Origin: Ruegeria sp. THAF33
GTDB taxonomy: Bacteria; Pseudomonadota; Alphaproteobacteria; Rhodobacterales; Rhodobacteraceae
Reading direction: 5' to 3'
DNA length: 64,000 bases
NCBI RefSeq assembly: GCF_009363615.1
Contig: NZ_CP045384.1
Coordinates: 2,726,501-2,790,500 of the forward strand
In this document: piece by piece, positions 1 through 9,172 of the stretch
Position numbering within the stretch: the stretch's first letter is position 1
Layout: every line of letters starts with the position of its first letter
Made by a program: the position numbers and the translations under genes
Notes under the pieces: model-generated
The model's database searches: none
The model's input: only the letters and a program-made list of their open reading frames with translations
What the model was told of the DNA's origin: nothing

Positions 1-621
1 CATAACGGTATCAACGCTTTCGTCAGCGGCCAACGCGGCGGCAACTTTGGACTCGATCTCGGACGGATCGTTCGAGGTCGGCAGAACGGTTACTTTACCG
101 CCGAACCCTTCGGTGAAGCCTTCGCAGCGCAGGTCAAGTGACACGTTGCCGACCTCGTGGTTAACACAGATCGCATTCGTTCCACCCATCGAGGCCAGCT
201 CTTCACCAGCCGCCTTGCCCGCATCATATTCGTCCTGACCCACATGCAGCAAAGCACCCAGTTCCTTGGCCACTTCCGCACCCGAGTTGATCGAGATCAC
301 CGGGATACCGGCGGCAACCGCACGTTCGATCGAGGGGCCAAGCGCATCGGCATCCGGGATCGAGACGATCAGCCCGTCAGGCTCCTGGTTCACGGCTGCG
401 TCGATCAGCTGCGACATGGCAACCATGTCAAAGGTCTCAGGTGCACGATATTCCACGTTGACACCGACATCTTTTCCGGCCTGCTCAACGCCGTTCTTCA
501 CGACGTTCCAGAATGCGTCATTGGCCTGGCCATGCGACACGACCACGATTTCCTGCGCAAATGCAGGTGTGGCCAAGGCCAGTGCCCCCGCAGCAAGCGC
601 GCCTTTAACGAATTTCTTCAT
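1..621 (-). CDS. Periplasmic sugar-binding protein of an ABC importer (3' part outside the window)
   Basis: Only the first 207 codons are present; the gene continues past base 1. The product starts with a classical signal peptide ([22 protein letters not shown], cleavage after AFA) and then reads as a type I periplasmic binding protein: an [18 protein letters not shown] first strand and helix, then a [13 protein letters not shown] hinge-side segment and [11 protein letters not shown]. This resembles binding proteins for ribose, inositol or rhizopine-like sugars. The start follows a strong GGAGGAAA ribosome site. The neighbouring inositol-dehydrogenase-like gene and a shared LacI-type operator suggest cyclitol or sugar uptake. 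Substrate is inferred, not shown. Confidence 0.85.
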   Translation of the reverse strand, partial: MKKFVKGALAAGALALATPAFAQEIVVVSHGQANDAFWNVVKNGVEQAGKDVGVNVEYRAPETFDMVAMSQLIDAAVNQEPDGLIVSIPDADALGPSIERAVAAGIPVISINSGAEVAKELGALLHVGQDEYDAGKAAGEELASMGGTNAICVNHEVGNVSLDLRCEGFTEGFGGKVTVLPTSNDPSEIESKVAAALAADESVDTVM

Positions 622-745
622 TTCAGTTTCCTCCCAATGGTTCAGTCTGATCTTCTGTCGGGGTACCAGCCCCGATCATCCGGCTGTGCCGAATCTCAGT
701 GGCTGCGGCGCTGGGCCGAGCTGATGTTAGTTTGAAGAATTTCGA

Positions 746-1759
746 TCATTTTGCAACCGGTTTCAAAATTTCTTCCATCCGTACCGGTTTTCCTGCCCGC
801 GCCGACAGGGTTGCGGCCTCGGCCATCGCCAGCGCTGCAACACCGTCCTTCAGCGTGACCGGAACTTCGGATCCACTTTCAACAGCGTCGACAAATGCGG
901 CCCATTCCACGCGGTATGCAGGCATGTAGCGTTCCAGGAAGAAATAGGTAGGCTTGGCACCCACGACACCGTCCGCCGTTGACTTGACGACAGTGTTTTC
1001 CAGCATGTTCTGAGCCTGTAGCAACCCCTGGGAGCCCAGCAGTTCGACCCGCTGGTCATAGCCATAGGCCGCGCGCCGCGAATTCTTGATGACCGCGATG
1101 CGGCCATCCGCGTAAGTCATTGTAACTGCCGCTGTATCCACATCCCCCGCGGCGCCGATTTCAGCATCCACAAGCGAAGACCCAACCGCCGAGATTGTTT
1201 CGGGAACGTCCCCCATCAGGAAGTTCGCCATGTCAAAATCATGAATCATCATGTCCCGAAACAAACCGCCAGACACCTTTACGTAGCTGACCGGTGGCGG
1301 CGCCGGGTCAAACGATGTGATCGACAAGAGCTCTGCCTTGCCAATCTCACCCGCATCCAACCCCGCCTTCAAGGTCGCAAAATTGGGATCAAATCGCCGA
1401 TTGAACCCTATCATGACCGGCTTGCCGCGTTCCGAGACCGAATTGAGACATTCCATGGCGCGCTTCAGGTCCAAATCAACGGGCTTTTCACACAGGACGG
1501 CTTTTCCTGCGCCTGTCGCTGCTTCAATCAGGTCAGAATGCGTATCTGTCGGAGTTGCAATCAGAACCGCGCAGATTTCCGGATCCGCAATGATCTCTTC
1601 GGAACTGCGCGCCTTGGCCCCATGATCGCTGGCAAGGCTGGCCGCGGCCTCTGGCAAGGCATCGGAAACAGCAATGAGTTTGCTGCCCGGATGCGATGCA
1701 ATCGCCTGCGCATGAACACGCCCGATGCGCCCGGCACCCAACAATCCGACGTTCAACAT
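746..1759 (-). CDS. iolG: Gfo/Idh/MocA oxidoreductase, probable inositol 2-dehydrogenase
   Basis: 337-residue NAD(P)-dependent sugar or cyclitol dehydrogenase. The N-terminus is a Rossmann fold (GLLGAGRIGRVHA, residues 4-16), followed by the family EKP motif (CEKPVDLD) whose Lys is catalytic, and GGLFRDMMIHDFDMANFL carrying the Asp and His of the active site. Length fits IolG. ATG 1759 is preferred over an upstream start at 1867 because the Rossmann strand begins directly after it and a GGGAGA ribosome site precedes it. It is transcribed toward the ABC binding-protein gene, with 124 bp between them, and a perfect palindromic operator lies 45 bp upstream. Inositol versus another polyol cannot be settled from sequence alone. 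Confidence 0.8.
   Translation of the reverse strand: MLNVGLLGAGRIGRVHAQAIASHPGSKLIAVSDALPEAAASLASDHGAKARSSEEIIADPEICAVLIATPTDTHSDLIEAATGAGKAVLCEKPVDLDLKRAMECLNSVSERGKPVMIGFNRRFDPNFATLKAGLDAGEIGKAELLSITSFDPAPPPVSYVKVSGGLFRDMMIHDFDMANFLMGDVPETISAVGSSLVDAEIGAAGDVDTAAVTMTYADGRIAVIKNSRRAAYGYDQRVELLGSQGLLQAQNMLENTVVKSTADGVVGAKPTYFFLERYMPAYRVEWAAFVDAVESGSEVPVTLKDGVAALAMAEAATLSARAGKPVRMEEILKPVAK
751..766. promoter_or_regulatory. LacI-type operator, imperfect copy
   Basis: TTGCAACCGGTTTCAA differs at one base from the perfect palindrome at 1804-1819. It overlaps the last codons of the oxidoreductase gene and lies 130 bp upstream of the binding-protein start, so it is placed to control the transporter promoter. 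A central CCGG flanked by AT-rich arms is typical of LacI-family sites. Confidence 0.6.
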
Positions 1760-1803
1760 ACAGATCTCCCGAATCTTGTTGTTGCGCGCAACAATGATTC
1801 TAT

Positions 1804-1819
1804 TTGCAACCGGTTGCAA
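1804..1819. promoter_or_regulatory. LacI-type operator, perfect 16-bp palindrome
   Basis: TTGCAACCGGTTGCAA is a perfect inverted repeat lying 45 bp upstream of the oxidoreductase start. With the copy at 751-766 it indicates that one LacI-family repressor controls both genes. No such regulator gene is inside the window. Confidence 0.7.
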
Positions 1820-1867
1820 TATTTTTTTCACAACCTTGGCGCTTTTACGGCTCAGGCCCCAAATCAT

Positions 1868-2140
1868 CCTGAAGAATTCGCGTTATGACCCCGGATCCCG
1901 ATCCGCCAGCTGCAACTCACACGCTGAAATCCGCGCATTGGCCGTCCTACGGGAATCCCCCAATTTCGGAACATGGTGAATCAGGTTAATGTTTGGTTAA
2001 GGAACACACACTACCACTCTGTGACCCCTTAGAAGGGCTGGCATGACCCCCTCGTCCAGCCCTTCATACCTCACCCAACAACCGCGAAGAAACAGCCCGC
2101 ATTGCGGCCTGACGTGTTCATCGAAATTGACGTTCGAGAA
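1868..2140. other. Intergenic stretch with CtrA-like motif and a hairpin
   Basis: No convincing gene is seen between the sugar genes and the tRNA. Two structures stand out: TTAA-N7-TTAA at 1986-2000, the full CtrA recognition pattern of alphaproteobacteria, and a perfect 9-bp inverted repeat (AAGGGCTGG at 2033-2041 with CCAGCCCTT at 2056-2064). The hairpin is not followed by a T run, so it is not a typical terminator. Confidence 0.5.
1986..2000. promoter_or_regulatory. CtrA-like binding motif TTAA-N7-TTAA
   Basis: Two TTAA half sites are separated by exactly seven bases (TGTTTGG). CtrA is the response regulator controlling motility and gene-transfer-agent genes in Rhodobacterales. No gene start lies immediately downstream in either direction, which lowers confidence that the site is functional. 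Confidence 0.3.
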
Positions 2141-2217
2141 TGGCGATCCCTGAAGGACTCGAACCCTCAACCTGCTGATTAGAAGTCAGCTGCTCTATCC
2201 AGTTGAGCTAAGGGACC
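2141..2217 (-). tRNA. tRNA-Arg (anticodon TCT)
   Basis: 77-base tRNA read on the minus strand. The acceptor stem GGTCCCT pairs with AGGGATC with one G-T wobble. The anticodon arm GCTGA-CTTCTAA-TCAGC gives anticodon TCT (reads AGA), the T arm carries GGTTCGAGTCC, and CCA is encoded. All arms fold normally. Confidence 0.95.
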
Positions 2218-2238
2218 GCTGCACCCTTCTTGCGGTTT

Positions 2239-2715
2239 TTACGAGCGGGGTTCAAGAGCCAAGCGCATGAATGCGCTGTTCGGATCGTCACTGTACCCAA
2301 AGATCGGTCTGCAATAGGAATAACCCAACTCTTCGTAAAGCTTGCGGGCGGCATCATACTCTGGAAGATGGTCTGCCCCGGTTTCCAAAACCAAAGCTTC
2401 GACGCCTTCTGCGCGCGCCAGATCGGCCAGATGAGCCATCATGACACGCGCCAGTCCGCGCCCCCGTACCTGTGCGAGGATATGCACCGATTTCACCTCG
2501 GCCGTGCCATCGGGCAACAGTTTCAAGGCGCCGCAGCCCAACGCCTGCTGATCGTCGTAAATCGCACAGAATCGAATGCCCGGTCCGGCCAGTGATTCTG
2601 CGCTCATCGTATGGTTGCTTTCCGCAGGACCGGCCGATTCGCTGTGGGCGAAATGAGCTTCCACAATCGGACGCAACACGTCCGAGGTGGGGTCGGCCTC
2701 GCGAATTTCGATCAT
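2239..2715 (-). CDS. GNAT-family N-acetyltransferase
   Basis: 158-residue single-domain acetyltransferase. The acetyl-CoA-binding signature is visible as EVKSVHILAQVRGRGLARVMM (residues about 72-92), containing the Q/R-x-x-G-x-G/A loop. It is followed by AEGVEALVLETG and the C-terminal YEELGYSYC aromatic segment typical of small-molecule GNATs. Its ATG directly abuts the stop of the complex I accessory gene (zero spacing), so the two are co-transcribed and probably translationally coupled. The acceptor substrate cannot be told from sequence. The gene ends 21 bp from the tRNA-Arg. Confidence 0.85.
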   Translation of the reverse strand: MIEIREADPTSDVLRPIVEAHFAHSESAGPAESNHTMSAESLAGPGIRFCAIYDDQQALGCGALKLLPDGTAEVKSVHILAQVRGRGLARVMMAHLADLARAEGVEALVLETGADHLPEYDAARKLYEELGYSYCRPIFGYSDDPNSAFMRLALEPRS

Positions 2716-3027
2716 TCAGTGAGTCCAGGGGCCACGGCGGTCAGTGGCGAAGTTTTCTCCGTAGCCGCGTGCGCGCAGGTTGGGTTTGCGCTTGTGCGGC
2801 TCGCTGACTTGCGCATCGATGCCATTGTCCCTGGCATAATCCATCGCCTCTTTCTTGGTGTCGAATTTCAGGCGTATCTGGGTTTGCGTATCATTGGATG
2901 ATGTCCAGCCCATCAGCGGATCAACCTCACGTGCCGAAGCGGGAGCATATTCCAGAACCCACTTGCGTGTCTTGGCCATCCCTGAAGTCATCGCATTCCT
3001 TGCAGGCTGGTAAATCCGTGCGCGCAT
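2716..3027 (-). CDS. NDUFS4-like accessory subunit of respiratory complex I
   Basis: 103-residue protein matching the ETC complex I conserved-region family (the mitochondrial NDUFS4, 18 kDa subunit). Recognisable segments are [15 protein letters not shown] at the start, [22 protein letters not shown] and [15 protein letters not shown], then a basic C-terminus with [15 protein letters not shown]. The family occurs in alphaproteobacterial complex I and stabilises the peripheral arm. It starts at an ATG preceded by GGAGAGG and is translationally linked to the acetyltransferase. No other nuo gene is nearby, as is usual for this subunit. Confidence 0.85.
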   Translation of the reverse strand: MRARIYQPARNAMTSGMAKTRKWVLEYAPASAREVDPLMGWTSSNDTQTQIRLKFDTKKEAMDYARDNGIDAQVSEPHKRKPNLRARGYGENFATDRRGPWTH

Positions 3028-3184
3028 GTCGCCTCTCCGTACTCACTTGGCTGGACCTGTTTATGCGTCAGAGCGCAGCCCGGGACAAGACAACAATTGT
3101 CGCGGATTGTCGAAGCAAGCCTATGACAGAAACTGTCATCAGGGCCAACTATGATCTTCGACAAATCAGCCGAAGGATAAGCAG

Positions 3185-3442
3185 ATGATCCATCGTGAGT
3201 GCATTCTGGGCGTCGACGCGAACCCCGGGAACAACCGGGCGATGCCCTCGACCGAAGCCCATGCCGTGATCGCCGGCCAACCGATGATGACGAAGGCTCT
3301 CGAAGGCGAGCTTGCCGCGTTGGCCGGCAAGGTTGGTTCGGATCACAATCCGGATGCGTATCTGCCCAGTGTCGAAACTGGGAGATTTGTACCGGATCAG
3401 CCCTTGCAGTTGGACAAAATAAGAACAAGTGTAAGGGCCTGA
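3185..3442 (+). CDS. Small hypothetical protein upstream of uvrB
   Basis: 85-codon reading frame starting at ATG 3185 behind AAGGA. The first 60 codons have the GC-rich third positions expected of coding DNA here. The last dozen (AAA ATA AGA ACA AGT GTA AGG) do not, and they overlap the LexA-like box before uvrB. I recognise no family; it contains no membrane segment or motif. It may be a real small gene, or an old gene whose 3' end has decayed. Stop is 14 bp before the uvrB ATG. Confidence 0.4.
   Translation: MIHRECILGVDANPGNNRAMPSTEAHAVIAGQPMMTKALEGELAALAGKVGSDHNPDAYLPSVETGRFVPDQPLQLDKIRTSVRA
3412..3426. promoter_or_regulatory. LexA-like SOS box upstream of uvrB
   Basis: GGAC-N7-GAAC, one base from GAAC-N7-GAAC, which is the complement of the alphaproteobacterial LexA site GTTC-N7-GTTC. 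It lies 30 bp before the uvrB start, where repression by LexA would be expected. Confidence 0.45.
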
Positions 3443-3456
3443 TCCGGAGCCTGCCC

Positions 3457-5642
<2,186 letters not shown>

Positions 5643-5643
<1 letters not shown>

Positions 5644-5665
5644 TACGCGCCAAGTTAACGCGTAT
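5643..5665. repeat. Inverted repeat after uvrB
   Basis: Perfect 7-bp arms ATACGCG (5643-5649) and CGCGTAT (5659-5665) with a 9-base spacer begin inside the uvrB stop codon. No clean T run follows. It may be a weak terminator or an operator for the next gene; a direct repeat of GTTGACGC also lies downstream before 5715. Confidence 0.4.
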
Positions 5666-5743
5666 ACATATTTTATTGCAACGTTGACGCCATATGTTGA
5701 CGCACCCCTCCGAATCGCGTAGCAATGCGTTAAGGAGGCTGCA

Positions 5744-6292
5744 ATGGCTCAGGACTACTCATTTGATGCACTTATCGATTTCTTAGGCTACCTAGGAAAA
5801 AAGGGGCTAATGAATCGTAACACGGTTGTTTCGAGAAAGGCGTCTTGCAACAAAGTGCTCTCTGTGCTCGATCCAGAAGAATTGGCAGACTTGCGAAATT
5901 TGGATCTAGATGTTGTAGCCCAAAGATTCGCCAACCTCCAAGGAGGCGAATATGCACCGAAGAGTCTGAGGGTCTATAAGTCCCGTGTTAACAGTTCTCT
6001 TGATGACTTTTTTCGCTACAAGGAAAACCCCGCTAATTTTTCAGTAAGCGCCACTCCTCGAAAACGCACAGCAACTCGCATTGAGTCTGAAGTAGAAATG
6101 CCTCGCCCGTCGGACCGCCCTCCACGAGTTGATACTGATATCTCAAGTCGCCGCGGCCCCACAATTAATGTGCCAATCGCCTTGTCATCCGACTGTATAG
6201 TTCAGATTAATGGGCTACCTGTTGACGTGTCACATAGCGAGGCGAAAAAGATTGCAAATGTGATTATGGCAATGGCTCCAGAAGCAGAATAA
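5744..6292 (+). CDS. Protein with tyrosine-recombinase-like N-terminal (SAM-like) fold, function unknown
   Basis: 182 residues. Residues 8-95 read like the helical core-binding domain that precedes the catalytic domain in phage integrases (FDALIDFLGYLGKKGLMNRN, LDVVAQRFANL, SLRVYKSRVNSSLDDFFRY). No catalytic domain with R..HxxR..Y follows. Instead there is a Pro- and Arg-rich linker (about 100-135) and a terminal beta-alpha unit (INVPIALSSDCIVQINGLPV, then a helix). The base composition is visibly more AT-rich than uvrB, with rare codons such as CTA, AGA and ATA, which points to horizontal transfer. AAGGAGG is well placed before the ATG. It is likely a DNA-binding accessory protein; no function is assigned. 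Confidence 0.7.
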   Translation: MAQDYSFDALIDFLGYLGKKGLMNRNTVVSRKASCNKVLSVLDPEELADLRNLDLDVVAQRFANLQGGEYAPKSLRVYKSRVNSSLDDFFRYKENPANFSVSATPRKRTATRIESEVEMPRPSDRPPRVDTDISSRRGPTINVPIALSSDCIVQINGLPVDVSHSEAKKIANVIMAMAPEAE

Positions 6293-6343
6293 GCGCTCCC
6301 TTCCACAAGGAGTTGCTTCGCGGGTTTTCCCGCACGGCGCGGT

Positions 6344-6381
6344 CCTGCTAGAGGTGGCTTCCAACCCCACACTCTAGCAGG
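6344..6381. repeat. Perfect 10-bp inverted repeat
   Basis: CCTGCTAGAG (6344-6353) and CTCTAGCAGG (6372-6381) with an 18-base spacer, 52 bp after the integrase-like gene. It is preceded by a smaller GCGGG-TTTT-CCCGC hairpin. Neither has a T run. It could be a terminator-like 3' structure or the end of a small mobile unit. Confidence 0.5.
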
Positions 6382-6514
6382 CCACACAATTTATTTAGCG
6401 GCCCGAGCAGCAATTTGCAAATTTGGTCCATATTAGTTCGTGCGCGATCTAAATGACAAACTTGAGCCCCAACACTCCACCCTTGCAGCCCAGCGCACAC
6501 TCCTCCACGTTTGA

Positions 6515-6531
6515 AATCACAAATTGTGATT
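6515..6531. promoter_or_regulatory. Operator-like palindrome upstream of the ORF6N gene
   Basis: AATCACAAATTGTGATT is a perfect palindrome around a central base, 14 bp before the ATG of the ORF6N-domain gene. A closely similar palindrome lies inside that gene at 6750-6765. The position suits an autoregulatory operator. Confidence 0.5.
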
Positions 6532-6544
6532 CCAAACGGTTGCC

Positions 6545-7252
6545 ATGACGAACCCTAAAAATCTGCCCAGCACGCATGAGGTCCAAAGCGCCATTCACCG
6601 GGTGCGCGGCACCCGTGTGGTACTTGCCGAGGATCTGGCGCAGTTCTACGGAAAATCCGTCAGCGCCTTCAATCAGGCCGTCTCGCGCAACAAGGACCTG
6701 TTCGAGGGCTACCGTTTTCAGCTGACCGATGCCGAGGTCGCCGATTTGCAATCACAGAATGTGATCTCAAAACCCAAGGGCCGCGGCGGGCGGCGGATTA
6801 ATCCTTGGGTCTATACCGATTACGGCGTGGCCATCGCTTCGGCCCTGTTCAAAGACCCGCGCGCGATCAAGATCACCCGCATGATCACCGAGGCATTCGT
6901 CGACGGCGCCAACGCCGTGACCGAAACCCCAGGCAGCGCGCCCGAGATCCTGCCACCCCAAGACGCCGCCGCCCCGTTGCTGCCCAATGGCGATCAGTTG
7001 CGGGCGCTGGCCGAAAACATCCTCGATTCCGGGCAACAAAGCCTGGTCGATTACATCGCCAACCCCACCACCAAACGCCAGCAGGCAGTGGCGGTGATCA
7101 TGAAGACCCTGGCCGAAACCGCAGGCGAAGAGGTGCGCACCCAGCACGAGCGTCTGCGCCTGCGGATCGCCGAACGGTTGGCCGCCGGCGATTATGCCGA
7201 TGATGACGACCGCAAGGGGTTGCTGGAATTGCTGAATGCGATGAAAGGCTGA
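6545..7252 (+). CDS. ORF6N-domain DNA-binding protein (phage-type)
   Basis: 235 residues. Residues 1-125 form an ORF6N domain: HEVQSAIHRVRGTRVVLAEDLAQFY, SAFNQAVSRNKDLF, YRFQLTDAEVADLQSQNVIS, GRGGRRINPWVYTDYGVAIASALF. This family is found in phage antirepressor-like and accessory-gene proteins and is thought to bind DNA. The C-terminal half is helical and ends in a charged stretch (AAGDYADDDDRKGLLELLNAMKG) that I do not recognise. It has GC-rich codons like the host, unlike the preceding gene. The ribosome site is weak. A perfect palindrome precedes the start and a near copy lies within the LQSQNVIS codons, suggesting self-regulation. It is an isolated gene with no phage genes beside it. Confidence 0.8.
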   Translation: MTNPKNLPSTHEVQSAIHRVRGTRVVLAEDLAQFYGKSVSAFNQAVSRNKDLFEGYRFQLTDAEVADLQSQNVISKPKGRGGRRINPWVYTDYGVAIASALFKDPRAIKITRMITEAFVDGANAVTETPGSAPEILPPQDAAAPLLPNGDQLRALAENILDSGQQSLVDYIANPTTKRQQAVAVIMKTLAETAGEEVRTQHERLRLRIAERLAAGDYADDDDRKGLLELLNAMKG

Positions 7253-7295
7253 CGCAGCCCTTGCCCCGGACCTTTCGGCCGCTAGACTCCGCCCC

Positions 7296-7724
7296 ATGCG
7301 CGTTGTCCTGTTATCATTGATCCTCGGCACACCCGCCGCCGCATGGGAAGCAACGGTGGGCCAGATCTGCACCCTGTCACACGTAACGGACACGGCAGAG
7401 ATATTCCTGACCTATGACCCGGCAAAGCCGCTCTATACCCTGTCCGTGACCCGCATGACCGAAGGTTGGACCAATACCCCATGGTTCGCGATGCGGTTCG
7501 AGGGGCCGAACCCCATCGAAATCGCCACTCCGCATCATGTTCTGTCCGACGGTGCATCGATGCTGACAGTCACCGATACCGGATTTGGAAACGTGCTGGA
7601 CGGGCTGGAATACAACCGGACCGCCTATGCGTTTACGCAGGACAGGGTGAGTGAATTTCCCTTGGACGGTGCAGCGCCCCAGGTTCGCATTTTCCGCGAA
7701 TGTGCCGGGGCTCAGCTGTCCTGA
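7296..7724 (+). CDS. Secreted hypothetical protein
   Basis: 142 residues with a short signal peptide (MRVVLLSLILGTPAAA, cleavage before WEA), so it is exported. The mature part contains two cysteines (GQICTL and FRECAG, near the two ends) that could form a disulphide, and alternating beta-type segments (EIFLTYDPAKPLYTLSVT, WFAMRFEGPNPIEI). No known domain is recognised. It follows the ORF6N gene by 43 bp in the same direction but has host-like composition and is probably independent. It ends 5 bp from the convergently transcribed zinc-ribbon gene. Confidence 0.65.
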   Translation: MRVVLLSLILGTPAAAWEATVGQICTLSHVTDTAEIFLTYDPAKPLYTLSVTRMTEGWTNTPWFAMRFEGPNPIEIATPHHVLSDGASMLTVTDTGFGNVLDGLEYNRTAYAFTQDRVSEFPLDGAAPQVRIFRECAGAQLS

Positions 7725-7729
7725 CCGGG

Positions 7730-7966
7730 TCAGAAATCGAACAGATCTTCCAGAAAACCGCCACGTTTCTTTTTCTTGCGATAGCCGTGATCCGCTCGGT
7801 CATCGTAACCGGGCTTTGGCGGAGAATACGCTGTTGACCGCTCGATGATCTTGTCCAGTTCGCCCCGATCCAGCCAGACACCTCGGCATTGCGGACAATA
7901 GTCGATTTCAACCCCGTTTCTGTCCGTGATGACCAGTTGAGTTCCGTCAATCGGGCATTGCATCAT
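7730..7966 (-). CDS. TFIIB-type zinc-ribbon protein
   Basis: 78-residue small protein with a zinc ribbon made by Cys4 and the paired CPQC near residue 24-27, followed by the family signature RGVWLDRGELDKI. A basic KKKKR stretch and an acidic-aromatic tail (FLEDLFDF) close it. Proteins of this kind are common in proteobacteria; the molecular role is unknown, with nucleic-acid or protein binding presumed. ATG 7966 is chosen because GGAGAT lies just upstream and the cysteine motif starts immediately after; the longer frame to 8314 upstream is not protein-like. Confidence 0.8.
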   Translation of the reverse strand: MMQCPIDGTQLVITDRNGVEIDYCPQCRGVWLDRGELDKIIERSTAYSPPKPGYDDRADHGYRKKKKRGGFLEDLFDF

Positions 7967-8120
7967 ACGATCTCCTGTTTTGCTATTTATATGAGATGGG
8001 GTTGATCCGCTGCATTGCCATCCCTCTGTGACATGACGCCCGTTCGCTTGGGTCAAGCTGGATGACACAAGCAACTGGCCCCGGCCCAGGCACAATTTCT
8101 GGACTTCGCGATTACAACCG

Positions 8121-8543
8121 TCAGGGGCGCACGAACTTTGCCGTTCCAAGAGACCGCTGTTGCGGTTCGGGATCGTTGTGAACTGGCGGCGCAGTTGCCC
8201 GCGGCACGCTGGCAGCGCCACAGGCGACCCCGTCGCCATCCGGGTCATTGCGCTTGTGATAACCCGCCTGCCCCTCGTAAAACGGCCCCACCCCCAGCGA
8301 CTGCGTCGCATCACAACCTGCCAATGCGATCAGGTGGATCACCGCCTCTTCCCGCTCAAATTCGGACAGGCGCAGAAAAACACCCGTGGCGATCAGCACG
8401 GTGGTCAGCGGCAACAACAGAACCATGACCAGTATGCGTAGCGGAGACAGCGCATGCCTGCGCGTCGCTTCTGCGCGCCGGTGTCGTCTGGACGGCCGCG
8501 GCTTCGGATCAGGCGTATCCTGCGAGGGTTTCTTGAACAGCAT
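8121..8543 (-). CDS. Membrane-anchored excalibur calcium-binding domain protein
   Basis: About 140 residues if started at ATG 8543 (a TTG at 8573 would add ten). A basic N-terminus (RPSRRHRRAEATRRHA) precedes one transmembrane helix (ILVMVLLLPLTTVLIATGVFL). Outside is an excalibur motif, YHKRNDPDGDGVACG, an EF-hand-like DxDxDG calcium loop with paired cysteines (the other is in GCDATQS). The family occurs in extracellular or envelope proteins. Its function here is unknown. It is transcribed alone on the minus strand, 154 bp upstream of the zinc-ribbon gene. Confidence 0.75.
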   Translation of the reverse strand: MLFKKPSQDTPDPKPRPSRRHRRAEATRRHALSPLRILVMVLLLPLTTVLIATGVFLRLSEFEREEAVIHLIALAGCDATQSLGVGPFYEGQAGYHKRNDPDGDGVACGAASVPRATAPPVHNDPEPQQRSLGTAKFVRP

Positions 8544-8635
8544 TGCCTGATCTGTAACGTCGATTTGTGGCAAAGCCGAGGCAATCCCATATCGCTGAGG
8601 TAAAACAAATGGCGCAATCCATTTCAGGCACTTAA

Positions 8636-8656
8636 GATGACAGGGAACCTGTCATC
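8636..8656. promoter_or_regulatory. Strong hairpin before the FMN-binding gene
   Basis: Perfect 9-bp stem GATGACAGG / CCTGTCATC with a GAA loop, followed by TGCCCGATTTTTTG. This looks like a rho-independent terminator for plus-strand transcription, but no plus-strand gene lies directly upstream. It could instead be an attenuator in a leader, or an operator. A similar ATGACAG-AAA-CTGTCAT palindrome lies at 3123-3139. Confidence 0.45.
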
Positions 8657-8686
8657 TGCCCGATTTTTTGCTGCCGAACCGATATC

Positions 8687-9169
8687 GTGACCCTATCCGA
8701 TCCTTATCACACGCCCGACGCAGCGGCGCGCTTGCAAGCACAAGACCTTCTCTTTAAGGCCAAATTTGCCGCACTGGCCTTTCTGCGCCCTGACACCGAG
8801 TTGCCGTCTGTCTCACGGATCGCGTTGGCCACGGATGAAGCAGGTTGCCCTGTCTCGCTGATTTCAACCCTTGCGGAACATACGCGCGCGCTGAGCACTT
8901 GCCCCAACTGCGCCCTTCTGATCGGAGAGCCCGCAGACAAGGGCGAACCGCTGACCCATCCGCGCCTGACATTGCACGTGATCGCTCAGCCAGTTCACCG
9001 GGACATGGCAGGCTATGGTGACTTGCGCGACCGGTACTTGGCGCGACGGCCCAAAGCGAAACTCTATATCGATTTCGCCGATTTCGGACTGGTCCGGTTC
9101 GCCATTCAGGACGGTCTTTTGAACGCCGGATTTGGCAAGGCCTATCGCCTTACAGCACAGGATTTCTAG
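8687..9169 (+). CDS. Pyridoxamine-phosphate-oxidase-like FMN-binding protein (HugZ-like)
   Basis: 160 residues of a split-barrel flavin fold: an N-terminal helix (DAAARLQAQDLLFKAKFAALAFL), then RIALATDEAGCPVSLISTLAEHTRAL, CALLIGEPADKGEPLTHPRLTLHVIAQPV, and a C-terminal FADFGLVRFAIQDGLLNAGFGKAYRL. The pattern fits the HugZ / PPOX-like group involved in haem or flavin chemistry. It begins with GTG and lacks a strong ribosome site, so the start is uncertain by a few codons. A strong hairpin stands 30 bp upstream. It converges with uspA, with only 3 bp between stops. The exact substrate is unknown. Confidence 0.75.
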   Translation: MTLSDPYHTPDAAARLQAQDLLFKAKFAALAFLRPDTELPSVSRIALATDEAGCPVSLISTLAEHTRALSTCPNCALLIGEPADKGEPLTHPRLTLHVIAQPVHRDMAGYGDLRDRYLARRPKAKLYIDFADFGLVRFAIQDGLLNAGFGKAYRLTAQDF

Positions 9170-9172
9170 CCA

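Noticed and set aside
8636..8670. Rho-independent terminator
   Set aside because: Structure fits, but no plus-strand gene ends upstream; kept as an ambiguous regulatory hairpin.
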